Below are positions 31,602-43,100 of a DNA stretch of 64,000 bases, piece by piece. Position numbers and translations under genes: made by a program. Position 1 is the first letter of the stretch, and each line of letters begins with the position of its first letter. The DNA is from Ischnura elegans (taxonomy: Eukaryota; Arthropoda; Insecta; Odonata; Coenagrionidae), in assembly GCF_921293095.1 (NCBI RefSeq), contig NC_060259.1, positions 41,893,812-41,957,811 of the forward strand, given 5' to 3'. Under the pieces are notes generated by a model. The model did no database searches and was not told the origin of the DNA. It worked only from the letters and a program-made list of their open reading frames with translations.

Positions 31602-33597
31602 CCCTGTCGATTTCTGTAACAATAAAGTCTGTTCATTGTCTGTCAGTTGGCTGTTCGTTCCCTGTTCCCAGACCAAGAGAGAACAGGCAGGCGACTGTTC
31701 GTAGAATGTAAATTGGAACGCCTTGTCTGTTCCTTGTCTGTGAGAAAAGGGTTACTTGTCTGTTCCCTCCCTGTTAAGAAAGCGGCATTCTCTGTTCCTT
31801 ACCTGTTGGACCACAGACAATGAACAGGCAGGGGACTGTGCGCTGTCAGTTCATTGCCTGTTTTCTTAGGTTGTTTGTTCCCTGTTCCTTGACCAAGAGA
31901 GAACAGGCAGGCGACTGTTCGTAGAATGTAAATTGGAACGCCTTGTCTGTTTCACGTCTGTGAGAATGTGAGAAGACGGTTATTTGTCTGTTCTCTCCCT
32001 ATGCGCATACTTTGTTCCTTAACCGTTCGCTGTTGCTAAGTTGGACATAATAGACAAGAGATAATTTATGTTTAAATAGAATTAAAAGTTGAAATTCATT
32101 TGAATGATTGTAAGAAAAACTTTTATTGTGCTTTTCCACATATTCCATTAGTTACAAAAATCTTGAATAGTTGTAGAAAAGCAAGCTTTGTCATCATCAA
32201 CAGAAAAACCACTACACCAACAAATATTTCACATGCCTTCATCAAAGAAATATGTACTTCCTTAAATTAATACAACTCGGATTCTGCACTATGCCAATGT
32301 AATACGTGTGATATTAAAAGAGAAACACGCCTTTAAAGAATATTTATGAACACCATGATTTCACTTCTCACAAACAAACCTACAAGAAAGACAGTCCTCT
32401 GACAATGTTTGTAGGTTCTTATTGGCGACGTAACGCACATACGCATAATACAAATGCAATACAAATCTCAGTACTTGCTCAAAAACTTAAGAGACACAAT
32501 AAATTATTAAATAAACACACTCAAGAACAAATATCACTTCACGACTTTCACTATCACTGAATGGATGCACGAATTACTTAAGTCGTCACTGCGGGCATTT
32601 AGCACAGGTTAAATAATACTCAAATAAAAACTGTTTTCTCCGCAACCAACAACTTCACCACAACACAGTCGACCATGTGCTCGTAAACCATCGTAAACTG
32701 TCCGGATAACGGTATCGGTTATTGGCGTCATTGTTTGCGTTTGCTATCTTCTATAGGTAGGTAGCAGCACCATGCTATCTTTCCGTCCTTGTTGAGAACC
32801 TGTTCACTAGCTGTTCACTGTTCTCTGTTCGTACCCTGTACCGTGAAACGGACTATGAACCGGCCCTTGCCTGTTGAGTGTCCGTTCACTATGTTGTCTG
32901 TTCGTTCCCAGTCCGCTGAAACCACAGAGTACATACTCCTTGGCTGAAACATACGGCCCCTGCCTGTAATTGGCGAAGTAAAGTATTTGACGTGCGTAAG
33001 CCGTGCAGATAGCTGATATAATTTGCGTGCTCACTTCAATAACCGTCATCCGTGGTTGATGGTAATCGTGATAATGAATTCAAGTGTATATAATTACTGT
33101 TTAAGTAGATGATATTTTCTTTGGATTCAATTAAACTTCCTTGTACTCAATTAAATTTGCATTAATCCAAATTGTTGTCCAAATTCCGAAACTTAAAACA
33201 ATTGTTCGTACGTTGTTCATAATCTGTTCTCAAAATCTCCAAAAGGCTCCAAACTGACAGCGAACAGGCATTATTTTTTTCGTAAATCGATAGGGTGTTT
33301 AGTGTTTGTTCACTGTTGTCTGTTCATTCCCTGTTCGGTGAAACATACTACCAACCGGCCCCTGCCTGTTAAAAGCTTGTTCACTATTGTTCCCGAAATG
33401 CTTGTTGCCTGCCTGTTAAGGAACAAGCTGCAAACAGAGTACAAACTGTTAGAAGGCTGTTCGTAAGTTGTTCCTACTTGTGTGTGACCCGAGATTGTTC
33501 GTTGGCTGTTTATACTCTGTTCACTAATCTCCAACAGGCTATGAACAGACTTCAAACGGACAGCGAACAGGCATTGTTGTTTCAGAAATCGACAGGG
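31602..33597. mobile_element. 2.0-kb element with CTGTTC subterminal arrays
   Basis: Inverted ends CCCTGTCGATTTCTG and CAGAAATCGACAGGG. About 370 bp at the left and 800 bp at the right consist of degenerate CTGTTC/GAACAG units, including an 87-bp near-identical direct duplication (31658-31745 and 31880-31967). A terminus-like copy at 33245-33296 suggests an internal duplication. A short ACA repeat flanks it, too short to assign a family. The centre (32000-32750) has no coding frame. Confidence 0.75.
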
Positions 33598-34734
33598 ACA
33601 AAACGAATATAAAATGCCATATTTCTCGAACACTTGTAATTCACTTTACTGCAAAGGGAATTTACTTACACAGTACCTATGTGCTACAAGAACCATTCCG
33701 AAATATAATTTCAATTAACAAATAGGATGAAATAAAATTTGATAACCCTGGACCCGGCGCGCTGGGGTATAAAATAAGTCAATCTTCGAAAACCAAGGAT
33801 TTCATCATTGTACGTACATTCTGGGCTAGAATGCTCTCGCGTATTCTTACAATATACTTTGACTATCGATATAGCGAGTTCTCTAAGTTTAAGGTATTGT
33901 AGCTAAATTTTTAGATCAGCAAGAGGAACCCGTCACCCGTGGCGTATAAATTACGCCGCGCGACCGGCCGTGTACCACCGGTACCTTTATATCTGTATCA
34001 GCTATAAATGTATAAAATTGAACTAATTTCTACAAATAAAAATTAATTTTAACAAAAATCGAGTGTTATCATATATGCACATATCATGGGCAAAGTACGC
34101 CATTTGCCCGGTCGTGTAAAAATAACAGCTGCGCACGCTAGAGGTTTAAAAGCAACAATTACGCCGAATGTCTTGTGCTCGCCGCTTCCAAAAATCTTCC
34201 GTAGCCCTTCCAATATAATAACAAAAGGCCCACCAACAAAAGTCATTTCTTCGAAAAAAAAAGTCACTGTTATAGCCCCGTTGATCTTTCGGTATGTTTT
34301 TGAGGAGAGTATCAAGTGTAGCCTTCATTTCTCTGCGTTTGAAATGACACTGCTTAAATACCTAAACGCCATTATGATGATAAAAAATTGTCTCATGCCT
34401 ATGCTTGCTGCAATTAAAATTAATGAAAAACTTGACGCCGTGTGATCACAATGAATGCAACAAAATAAATTGCCACGATGAAGTCCCAAACCCTGGCCCC
34501 CTGGGCGAGAATCATGAACGCTACCTATTCCCCCCTACCCTAATGCTAAGTGATGCGATATTTTGAAACTATACACGGCTTGTGAAAAATTCCGCATGAA
34601 AATTAATTAATTACAGCCAAACTAAGGCCCATTCAACGGAACCACTATTAGTTCAGGGATGTGTTCACCATTCCGAAGACCATAAAAAATACGGCATTGA
34701 AAAAGGCGGAGCAAGGTACGTGGTCTCCCCTTGT

Positions 34735-36410
34735 AAAATAAAACTATTTTTTCAAGGAAATAATCGCATAAACTAATGTCACCACTTGGTTTGCCCCCCC
34801 TAAACCATCGCTTGCCCCCTCCCTAGACCATGGCTTGCCCCCCCCCCCTAGTTATGATCCTGGGTACGCCCTTGTACTGTTACATGTTTAGCAACACATA
34901 ATTCTTCCCAGAGATACTGTGTATTGGCTACTCAAGTTCAGGAAAAACAACTCCCAGTACATTAGCATCTTCCATCACTTTCGAGTTTCAACTTCAGGAA
35001 TGATTCAAAACGTAAAGGGACTGAAAGCAAAGAAACTTCTAATTTATGCGCCTAACTTCTTTAAATATGGCCAGGAATGTGTCGTTTTGGATTAACTCTT
35101 TTAAAAATTTTGTGCGTGTAAACAATCTTGTGTATCTATTGACGTACAACATTATCTGCATTAAGTTATCATCCTCGAGTCCACTGGGTGATTCATACTA
35201 CCAGAAAGCCTCTTGAGAAGGGGTCGGAGGAAATGTGTTGCTCTGAAAGATAACTACTTCCTATTGCTCTCATGTAACCTGATAATGAAAGGAACTTTTT
35301 CACGTACCCACACATTTATGCTTCTCCTCCAGCTCCAATATTCAGCTTCCACCTCCGATAGAGGCGACGCAAGCGGTGACTCCTCCGCGGTCAGGGCTAG
35401 GCAGTATTTCAAATACAAGTATTTTAAAATAGATATTTGATATAGATTTGTAATTTGTCTTTGGTATTTCAAATGCATGACCTGAATGAATCTTGTATTT
35501 TGTACTTCAAATACAGATTTCTTTGCATTTTCCCATTCTAAAATAAAAATACATTTTTGAAGTAGCTCCAATAACACCTCTGTTACATTATGCTTCAGAG
35601 ATTAATTTATGAGTAACTGAGCAAATGAACTAGGGAGTCAAAGGATGCTGTCCTCAACGCTAAGGTTCTACCTTGGAGACAATTAGGAGCAGATGTCGAT
35701 AGTGAAGTCGGGCTGAAAATTTAGAGATGTACGAAGTACATCTAAAAATTTGCCTACATTCTGCATTTTTCGTACCCAACCCTGACTCAAACAATCATTA
35801 TTTCCATCCCACAGTTAGGGTGCTTTTTCTCTTTCCCAAAGATCAAAGCATCAAAGACGGTGGCCTCGGTCGCCTTTAAAAGGCGCACATCCTTCAGGAC
35901 TCATCCGCTAACACTTCTACGTAACTGAAGCCCCTCTATCGGTCAGACCAAGCTATTTAATGGCAGACCCCGCTTACTCTGCTGGAATCATCCCGTCACC
36001 TTTCCCCTAACCTCTACCCACCCCTCCAGCTCCCACCGTAACTCACTGAATATCGCATAAAGATAAGACAGCTGCAGTCCGTTCTCTCATTAGGTAATAG
36101 TGGGTTATCCCATGGAAATGTCTGACAAAATAATTTGTGAGTGCCCCTTTTTCTGTGTCTCTTTGTTTTTAAAGCATATTTATTTATTGCCATCATTAGA
36201 ATCATTTGATTCATGTTTTCAACTACCTATTCATAATGAGCCAAGGTAGGTTATCATATTTTTTTAAGATCTCTTAGTTTCCGCAGAAATGACTGTAAAC
36301 CACAGTTGGGATGAAAATTCTTCAGCATCATACATTTCCCTCTAAATGATTTAGCTTTAATAGCAAAAATTGAGGCTTTGTCGGGTGTTGATTCCATAGT
36401 TGCTGCCAAT
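34735..36410. other. Repeat-derived intergenic DNA
   Basis: Contains C-rich degenerate blocks (34790-34855) and a MITE-like unit from CAGGGCTAGGCAGTATTTCA (35392) to GTACCCAACCCTG (about 35785), with imperfect inverted ends but unmatched flanks. No gene is recognised. Confidence 0.4.
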
Positions 36411-36413
36411 TTG

Positions 36414-36760
36414 AGGAAAAATTCGCCTGTAAATGGGCGTATTTTCTCCCAATCTTATGGCCGTTTTACAAGGGGCATGGAATTGCGCAGGTTAGAGCTG
36501 CATTTATTTCTAAAATTAAGTGGAATTGCGCGAATGCATGAACGAAATTAGAACAGGGGCTATTTTGCTGTCTTTCATCTACGCATTCTCAAATGTGTTC
36601 TAACAATTCACCGCTTTACACGATGCAATTTTGAATGTGCCTTCGCACGTACGTCAGATTGCGCAATTCCGCAATGTGTAAAACGGCCTATAGGTACATA
36701 GTCTATGGGTGCATTTTCTCCAAATACGCCCATGTACCTATAGGCGAATTTTCTCTCAAT
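36414..36760. repeat. Foldback repeat hosting a nested MITE
   Basis: AAAATTCGCCTGTAAATGGG on the left and its near inverse (CGCCCATGTACCTATAGGCG, then AATTTT) on the right form an outer palindrome. MITE family C copy 3 (36469-36688) lies in its loop. Confidence 0.6.
36469..36688. mobile_element. MITE family C copy 3
   Basis: Starts GGCCGTTTTACAAGGGGC and ends GTGTAAAACGGCC, flanked by TAT on both sides (36466-36468, 36689-36691). It is collinear with copy 1. Confidence 0.8.
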
Positions 36761-36940
36761 CGGGGGTGCATTACGACTAGCCAGTCAGACGTAAAATGGA
36801 GAAATTAAGATTCAAAATACGTATTTTGGCCAGCTGTAATAGCTGAGCAATGAATTCATTGTATCTTTTCATAAATCTCACATAGAAATGACAACCAAAT
36901 CAGAAGATGAAGGACTGTTTCTCTAAAATTCTCTAACAAA

Positions 36941-37074
36941 ATTCATAACTTGATGTTATACTTTTTCTCCCAGTATAATGAAATTGGTTATTCATAAATG
37001 TATTAAATACAGTTTAATGTGTAAAACACTTTCTTAAATTGTTGTCAGGCCCTAAGTAATTAACCGATTAGAAT
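36941..37074. repeat. 134-bp direct repeat, copy 1
   Basis: About 90% identical to 38648-38780 (shared ACTTGATGTTATACTTTTT, GTGTAAAACACTTTCTTAAA, GTTGTCAGGCCC). Copy 1 lies just beyond the predicted GlcT poly(A) site and copy 2 within the predicted 3' UTR. Confidence 0.8.
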
Positions 37075-37234
37075 TTCGACATTATGTACATTTTGATGAA
37101 ATAATAATTAAAGTGAACATAAGCGAAAATTTTCATTGCAGTAGAAAGTCAAGGCAAGGGACAGAAACAGCCACCCAAAATTCCTCCTGACTGAATCCCC
37201 CAGTCCTATATGTACTGCTAATCAAAATTAAAAG

Positions 37235-40018
37235 AATTAATGCTCCACAGTTTTTATTTTATTTACAAACATGGTAAAATTTAGACTCTAGCTAGTATGA
37301 GCGTAAAAAATACAGCAACACTGTACAATTCAACCAGACTATTAAAAGAAAAACACAAGTCTTTTGTAATTTTCCTTTTCATTTAAAGCTAATTTTTACA
37401 AGGAAGATGAATTATAGCTTTTCCTTAGCTTTCCAATTTTTTAATCAGAAATAAAAATCAATCCTTATACTTTACAATCAGCAGAAATTATTCGTAACAT
37501 AGTCTTTACAGTTAGGTCTCCTTCACAGCACATTTTATCAACACCATCACTGTTTAATGTGGGAAATTTACTTTGTAATCAGATCATAGGTGCTTCATAA
37601 TTTCCATTGAAAATACAGCTGTATGCAATACTCACTTACACAATTTATCAAGTGAAATTTAAAGTGAAATAGATCCAATTCATTTTTCCCTAACTCATTA
37701 AAATAATCGTAGAGCCAAAAGCCATAAGAGAGCAATAAATGCTCATAATCAGTTGAATAAACCAGTACACTAGCCACAGATACTTCCTTCTAACTTAGGC
37801 ATTATCTTCAGAGCCAAAGGACATCATCAACAAGATACTAGAGAGTACTACAATGCAGAGTACCAAACATAAAAATGGCTTCAATCACAGAAAAATTTCA
37901 ATGCACTAAACATGTGACAGCTCCACTCAATGGGTGCAAGCTTTGTCAAATGCTGAGTAAGATTTAAAAAGTTTTAGTAGAAATTTCATGGTGCTAACTA
38001 AATGCATTCATCTGCTTCCAATTCAACTGATTATTTAAACCAGCAATTTTTTCTTCAAAACTAACTAGGCTGCCACTCAGCGCTGCTTTGACAATTATAT
38101 TTTTTTTAATCCTTTATCACCTTATGTTTTACTGATTACAATGCACCAATACAAAAAACAGTGAAATTTGCAACAATCTGGAAAAAGCAACAAAACAGCA
38201 ACAACACAAGCAATAAAATTAAATGATTTGGTAACACAGCCATGAAACTATAATCATGCTCCACCAGATAATTGAGTATATACAGGCTATCACATCAACA
38301 TATAAAAAATGCATTGATTTCTGTGCCACTCTGAAATTGAGAAATTTTGGCCTATTCCAACAGGAACTTACTTCAGATCCTTAAAAATTTCAGAAAGCTT
38401 ACATAACCAGTAGTGAAGCAAGCCATTCTATTAAAACAGCTGTTGAATGAGATCTAAGAGTGGTAAATGTTTTGACATAAATGGCAAAATATCAAAACTA
38501 TGTCACTCCAAGCCTAGTTTCATTTTAAGTAATGATACATTATTGCTATCAATAAAATTCTTTTTATGCCAATTTCTATCATGCTATTAAGGCCACAATG
38601 TATATCATACTTTTTTGATCGTAAGACAAAATAATAATTTTCAAATTATTCATAACTTGATGTTATACTTTTTCCCCAGTATTATGAAATTGGTTACTCA
38701 TAACTGTTTTAAATACCGTTTAATGTGTAAAACACTTTCTTAAATAGTTGTCAGGCCCCAAGTAATTAACTGATTAGAATGCAGTAATTAACAACAGCAA
38801 CCAGAAAGGGTTATCTTTTCCACCAAACACCCATTTATAGAATACATATAAACCTGAGTGGCACAGACCAGATTCCAAGGCATCAATCAACCATCCCTTT
38901 GCTGCACTGGAAAAATAACACCGAAGAAACAAATAAACTCTTCAGGTACCTAATGACATAATTTAACAATTCCATGGAACTTTAGGCTGGGAATTCAGTA
39001 CTCCCATGCGCATTTAAGGGAACTTATCACTATTCCAAACGTAGGGAAACAGAGCTCAAGGTATCACATCAAAGCAAATAATATTTGGTACCAATGATGA
39101 AAAGTTTCAATGTATTTGCTGCAATATAAGGACAACTGAATAAATGAAATAAATACACTGCAATGATAAGGCAATGAAAAATGTGATGCATAAAAAGACC
39201 AAGGTCAATGACTCAGGACCTTTAAAACTTGTACACGGCATTAAAATGGATATTAATTCAGGCAACACATGAGGCACTGAGTATTGCTAAATTCTTAGAC
39301 AGCTGAAGTTCCATTCCAATTCAAGAGGTATTGATACAAGACCATTTCACAAATACCTTACGATTTATAGAGGTGACCAATAAAACTTGGCTAGAAAAGA
39401 ATAAAATTTAACAATGGGGATAAAATACCCATTAAGAAAAAATAATACATTGGAAAGGGTAAAATAGCATTGGTCAATAACTTTTTTTGAAAAGACATAT
39501 GATTTCTAAATTCATAGCTTGAAAAATATTAGAAATACAAATTCCACCCAGAATCCAGATTTTGCCAGTTGAACTAAAGACTTAGAAACAAGAGGTCACA
39601 CACAGAATAGAATGAAGCTCATGAGCCAAATAATGATAGAAGTCAGGTGATACAAAAGTAGATCAACTTACTTTTTCTCTAAATTAAAAACAATTCTTCA
39701 ACCATTATGTGACAAAGGAAATCTGGCCCCAAGATTACTATTGTGCATTTATTGTGAGCAGACAATTATAAATGCTCGTCTAGTTGCAAAGTTCACAGGG
39801 GGATGGTCAGACCATAAACAATGCTCACTAACCTTTCATCAACAATTCAACCACTGCCATGAGAAGACAAGCAAATGCCAATTCTTGGCAAACACGCACA
39901 CACACATTCACACACCAGTCCAAACACACTTCTGCAGGTAAAAACTCCAGTCACAAGCACCGGTGCATGGACGCTCATAGTCCAACAACACGCATGATGC
40001 ACTGGCACATACACACCA
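37235..40018 (-). other. Probable 3' UTR of GlcT
   Basis: Follows the GlcT stop. A poly(A) signal AATAAA lies on the minus strand at 37263-37258 within an A/T-rich cluster. No splice sites or coding frames intervene. The length (about 2.8 kb) is inferred, and an earlier poly(A) site is possible. Confidence 0.45.
38648..38780. repeat. 134-bp direct repeat, copy 2
   Basis: Partner of 36941-37074, in the same orientation, 1.57 kb away. No inverted ends or target duplication are seen, so a local duplication is more likely than two insertions. Confidence 0.8.
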
Positions 40019-40198
40019 TCACACTTTCACTTTGGGCTTCAGCTCCTCCGCCAACCCACCCCATTTAAGATGGTAGGTCCGTGTACGCCACTGGATCTTT
40101 GATTCCATCAAGGCACGAACAAATAGGTATGGTCCACTGAACTCCCTAAATAACCACCCCACCACAAAGTCAAACTTCCCAAAAGACACCGATCCATT
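40019..40198 (-). CDS. GlcT exon 8: C-terminus and stop
   Basis: The acceptor is TTGTGTTTCAG. Encodes [43 protein letters not shown] and TGA at 40021-40019. Ends a few residues beyond the vertebrate C-terminus. Confidence 0.96.
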   Translation of the reverse strand, partial: NGSVSFGKFDFVVGWLFREFSGPYLFVRALMESKIQWRTRTYHLKWGGLAEELKPKVKV

Positions 40199-43100
40199 CT
40201 GAAACACAATTCAGCAGCATTAGCACAGAAAAAATAATGTTGCCTCTACTACTTACTGATGTTCAGAAAATGAACACAGCCACTTGTACATAATGGATCT
40301 GGTACTACTGAAAGGAAGCTTCGTAATCCTAGCTCCCACACTCACTGCAAATAAAATAACTAAGATCTAATCCTTAAGTTACAGGGAACGATATACACAT
40401 AAGTGCATACTGGCAGCTGCAGGAAAAATTTCCTTGCCCTAATTTAAATATACCGGAACTAGCTTTGCTGATAACCTTATTGAGTCATCTGCAATGCACA
40501 GAGAAAAAATCATTTGCCTTCTGGGATTTGAACTGGGATCCATCGATTTCTGGTCATCTTCTTTAGCCAGTTAAGCTACCGAGGCATCATTCTCCCCTGT
40601 GGAAATTCGAGGACTATACCGGAATAGGTGGCTATCACTGTGGCTAGTCCTGGTCTACTTAAATTAGTCAAGAGAGAGCATGAGCAACCTTGCCCTCCTC
40701 CAGCTGTGGTGCTGTGCACATGATTTGGACTGCTTGTCGCATCATATGCTCAGGAGTCCACACCACCTTGCCTGGCATAGTCCTCAAATTTCCGCATGGG
40801 AGAATGACGCCTCAGTAGATTAACTGGCAAAAGCAGTCGACCAGAAATAAGGGGATCCCGGTTCAAATCCCAGTCAAGGCAAATGATTTTTCCTCCATGG
40901 ATTTTTCACACAAGTCCTTACCCTTTCAACCCCACTTCTTACCATCTCCTTCAGCTCCTCTTGATCTTGATAGTCCCAAATCGCCCCAAAAGAAATTTGA
41001 AAGGCAAATATGACCACTATGATTCCGAGGTAGAATTTTCATTTCATCTGAATAAAACTAACCAAAGTGCATTAAATAATCCAAAGCCACAGTAAATTTT
41101 AAGTACAACAATAGGAATGACAAAACACCTGTTCATCACAGTGGTATTTCTGAGATAGACCTTTCCCATCTCATTCTAGGCCTTCGTGGGATAGCCCCAC
41201 TATTGCCTAAAATATTAGGAATATCCAGAATTTTGGTTTCCTGCACATGCCTTGTAAATTATTCAAGAAAGAGAAGTGAACTTTCTTCCTTGGTCATAAT
41301 TGTCATGCAAAATGAAATAATGACTGCTAATTTTGTCCATCCACACTTTTAACGTATGAAGCAGTATTTTTTTCTTTTACACCACTTAATACATGCATGA
41401 ATACAAGTGAATAAATTATAAATGCCATCCATAAATAGAACAGAAATTTTCCTACCTGAATAATGGAGAGTAATATCCAGTCACAAAGGAACCAAGAGAG
41501 TATATGGACCAAATAAACCACCAATGGGTCCCAGTTGAATAAAAAAGATACAGCCCACGAGGCAAAGCCACCAATCACCATGCACTCGGACAATGGCTCA
41601 AATATAATCATACGAGGCAGCATAGCCACACGAAGTTGAGCCCACCTGAAAGGTAACAATAACCTAATGAAAGACAGAATCTATGCCAAGGTTAAATACT
41701 CACCAGCCTTGCTATAAATTTCAATTAGAAACTCATATTTGTACATCCGGTAACTCCTAATTCAGCACTTCCCACTAATAAAACAACTCTTAAGCATTAT
41801 TAGTATCATTCACAAGGATTCATGACTCCAAAAGTTCAAATGCATTACAATAATTCATATAATTCATTATTTTTCCTCCTCTTCGAGGTTCATCATGTGT
41901 TTGATTTTAATTTAGGCACGTAATTTTAATATTTGATAAAGCTTCATGTTTCTATTTTTCAAGTGGTACATTGACCTTGATTGGTGCCTCCTTTTACATC
42001 ATAGTTTAACTGCCTCCTATACCGTTTGATTTTTGTAAAGAGAGAAGATATGTAAATCTGCAGTGTGGATGGTCCAGCTCCCTGGGAATCATTCTTCCTT
42101 GAGCTTTGACCAGGCATCTCTGGCAGAAATCAAAAATTATGAATCCAGTCCCTACTAGTGTTGCAGAATTTACTTTTTATCCACATACTATAAAGCCCAC
42201 TTTCAAATACATAAAACCCATCGCTAGCATACTCGTCAATGCAAGAAAATATGTTAACAATTTTCGGCATTGCAATCGACAAAAACACATGCATTGCGAT
42301 ATTACTTTTGCAGGAAACCCACATCCTAACCTCTAGTTTGCCATAACATCAACAAATTGTTTTTAAGTTATAGCTGGTGCAACAGCAGACTAGAAGGGCA
42401 CCCGTGGAAAGTGTAGTGCACAGCAGCCATCTTGAATAACTGAGATTGAAGATGATGGGCTTCCTAGAATAGCAAATTTTGAAACTGGAAATTGGTTCAA
42501 GAGGGGGCAGCTTGAGAGCACTCGACAGTGCCACCCTACACGGAAAAAAGTGGATGCAGGGAGTGTGCTCTCATAGAACTACAGCAGCAGCTGCAAAAGC
42601 CCTGAATGCGTCCGCTCCAAGGTACACCCATGTCTCGTATAGCACAATTTCGATTAGCGCAATTTCGATATAGCGCAAATTCGTTCCTCGGGGAAACATT
42701 GCAACGCAGTGTAGCCTAATCAAAAATCTTAAATGCTCTCGTGATAAAACGTGAACTTGCGCTAAGTACACACGAAATTTCTATCAATTTACGCATATTA
42801 ATATTATTTCTTGCCTCAAATCTTCTTTTTTGTTTATATATTAATCGAAATTCATTGCTGCGCAATTGCCAAAATTCGTAATTGGGTCTAGATAGCCGGC
42901 CTACCGAAGATTTATCTCGTCTCCTTAACAGAATGATAATAAATAATTTGGATCGTTAATTAAGCGTGGGGCTAGTGGAAATGAGTTTTTTTTCAGCAAT
43001 ACGGTTTGAGACGTATTTTTGCCGTCGTAGTTTACCGGGCAATTGACTTCCAGGTAGAGTCTACGCTAAAGCCTTCAAGGTCATCGGTATTCACGGGGGA

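Larger units (their letters stand above)
29089..34734. mobile_element. Composite transposon with about 417-bp terminal inverted arms
   Basis: The left arm (29089-29417 plus 31369-about 31460) and the right arm (about 34318-34734) are inverse copies (AAGGGGAGACCACGTACC against GGTACGTGGTCTCCCCTT). The left arm is split by the TA-flanked element 29418-31366; the right arm keeps the empty site. A second, 2-kb element lies at 31602-33597. Outer tracts contain GGGCGTACCC on the left (29021) and GGGTACGCCC on the right (34862), so the element may extend to about 29021-34871. The residual interior near 34050-34320 shows no recognisable transposase. Confidence 0.75.

Noticed and set aside
31613-33600. 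CRISPR-like array because of repeated CTGTTC units
   Set aside because: Repeat units are degenerate, irregularly spaced, lie inside transposon ends, and the surrounding genes are animal genes.
34049-34445. Open frames on both strands inside the composite transposon
   Set aside because: Two strands and three frames are open over the same bases; no transposase motif could be recognised and part lies in the inverted arm.
39741-40068. Open frames on the plus strand opposite GlcT exon 8
   Set aside because: They overlap the conserved C-terminal exon in antisense and an ACAC-rich simple stretch.
40850-40890. Possible tRNA gene (B box GGTTCAAATCC)
   Set aside because: Only the B-box half is tRNA-like, and an inverse copy of the same unit lies nearby, which identifies a SINE.
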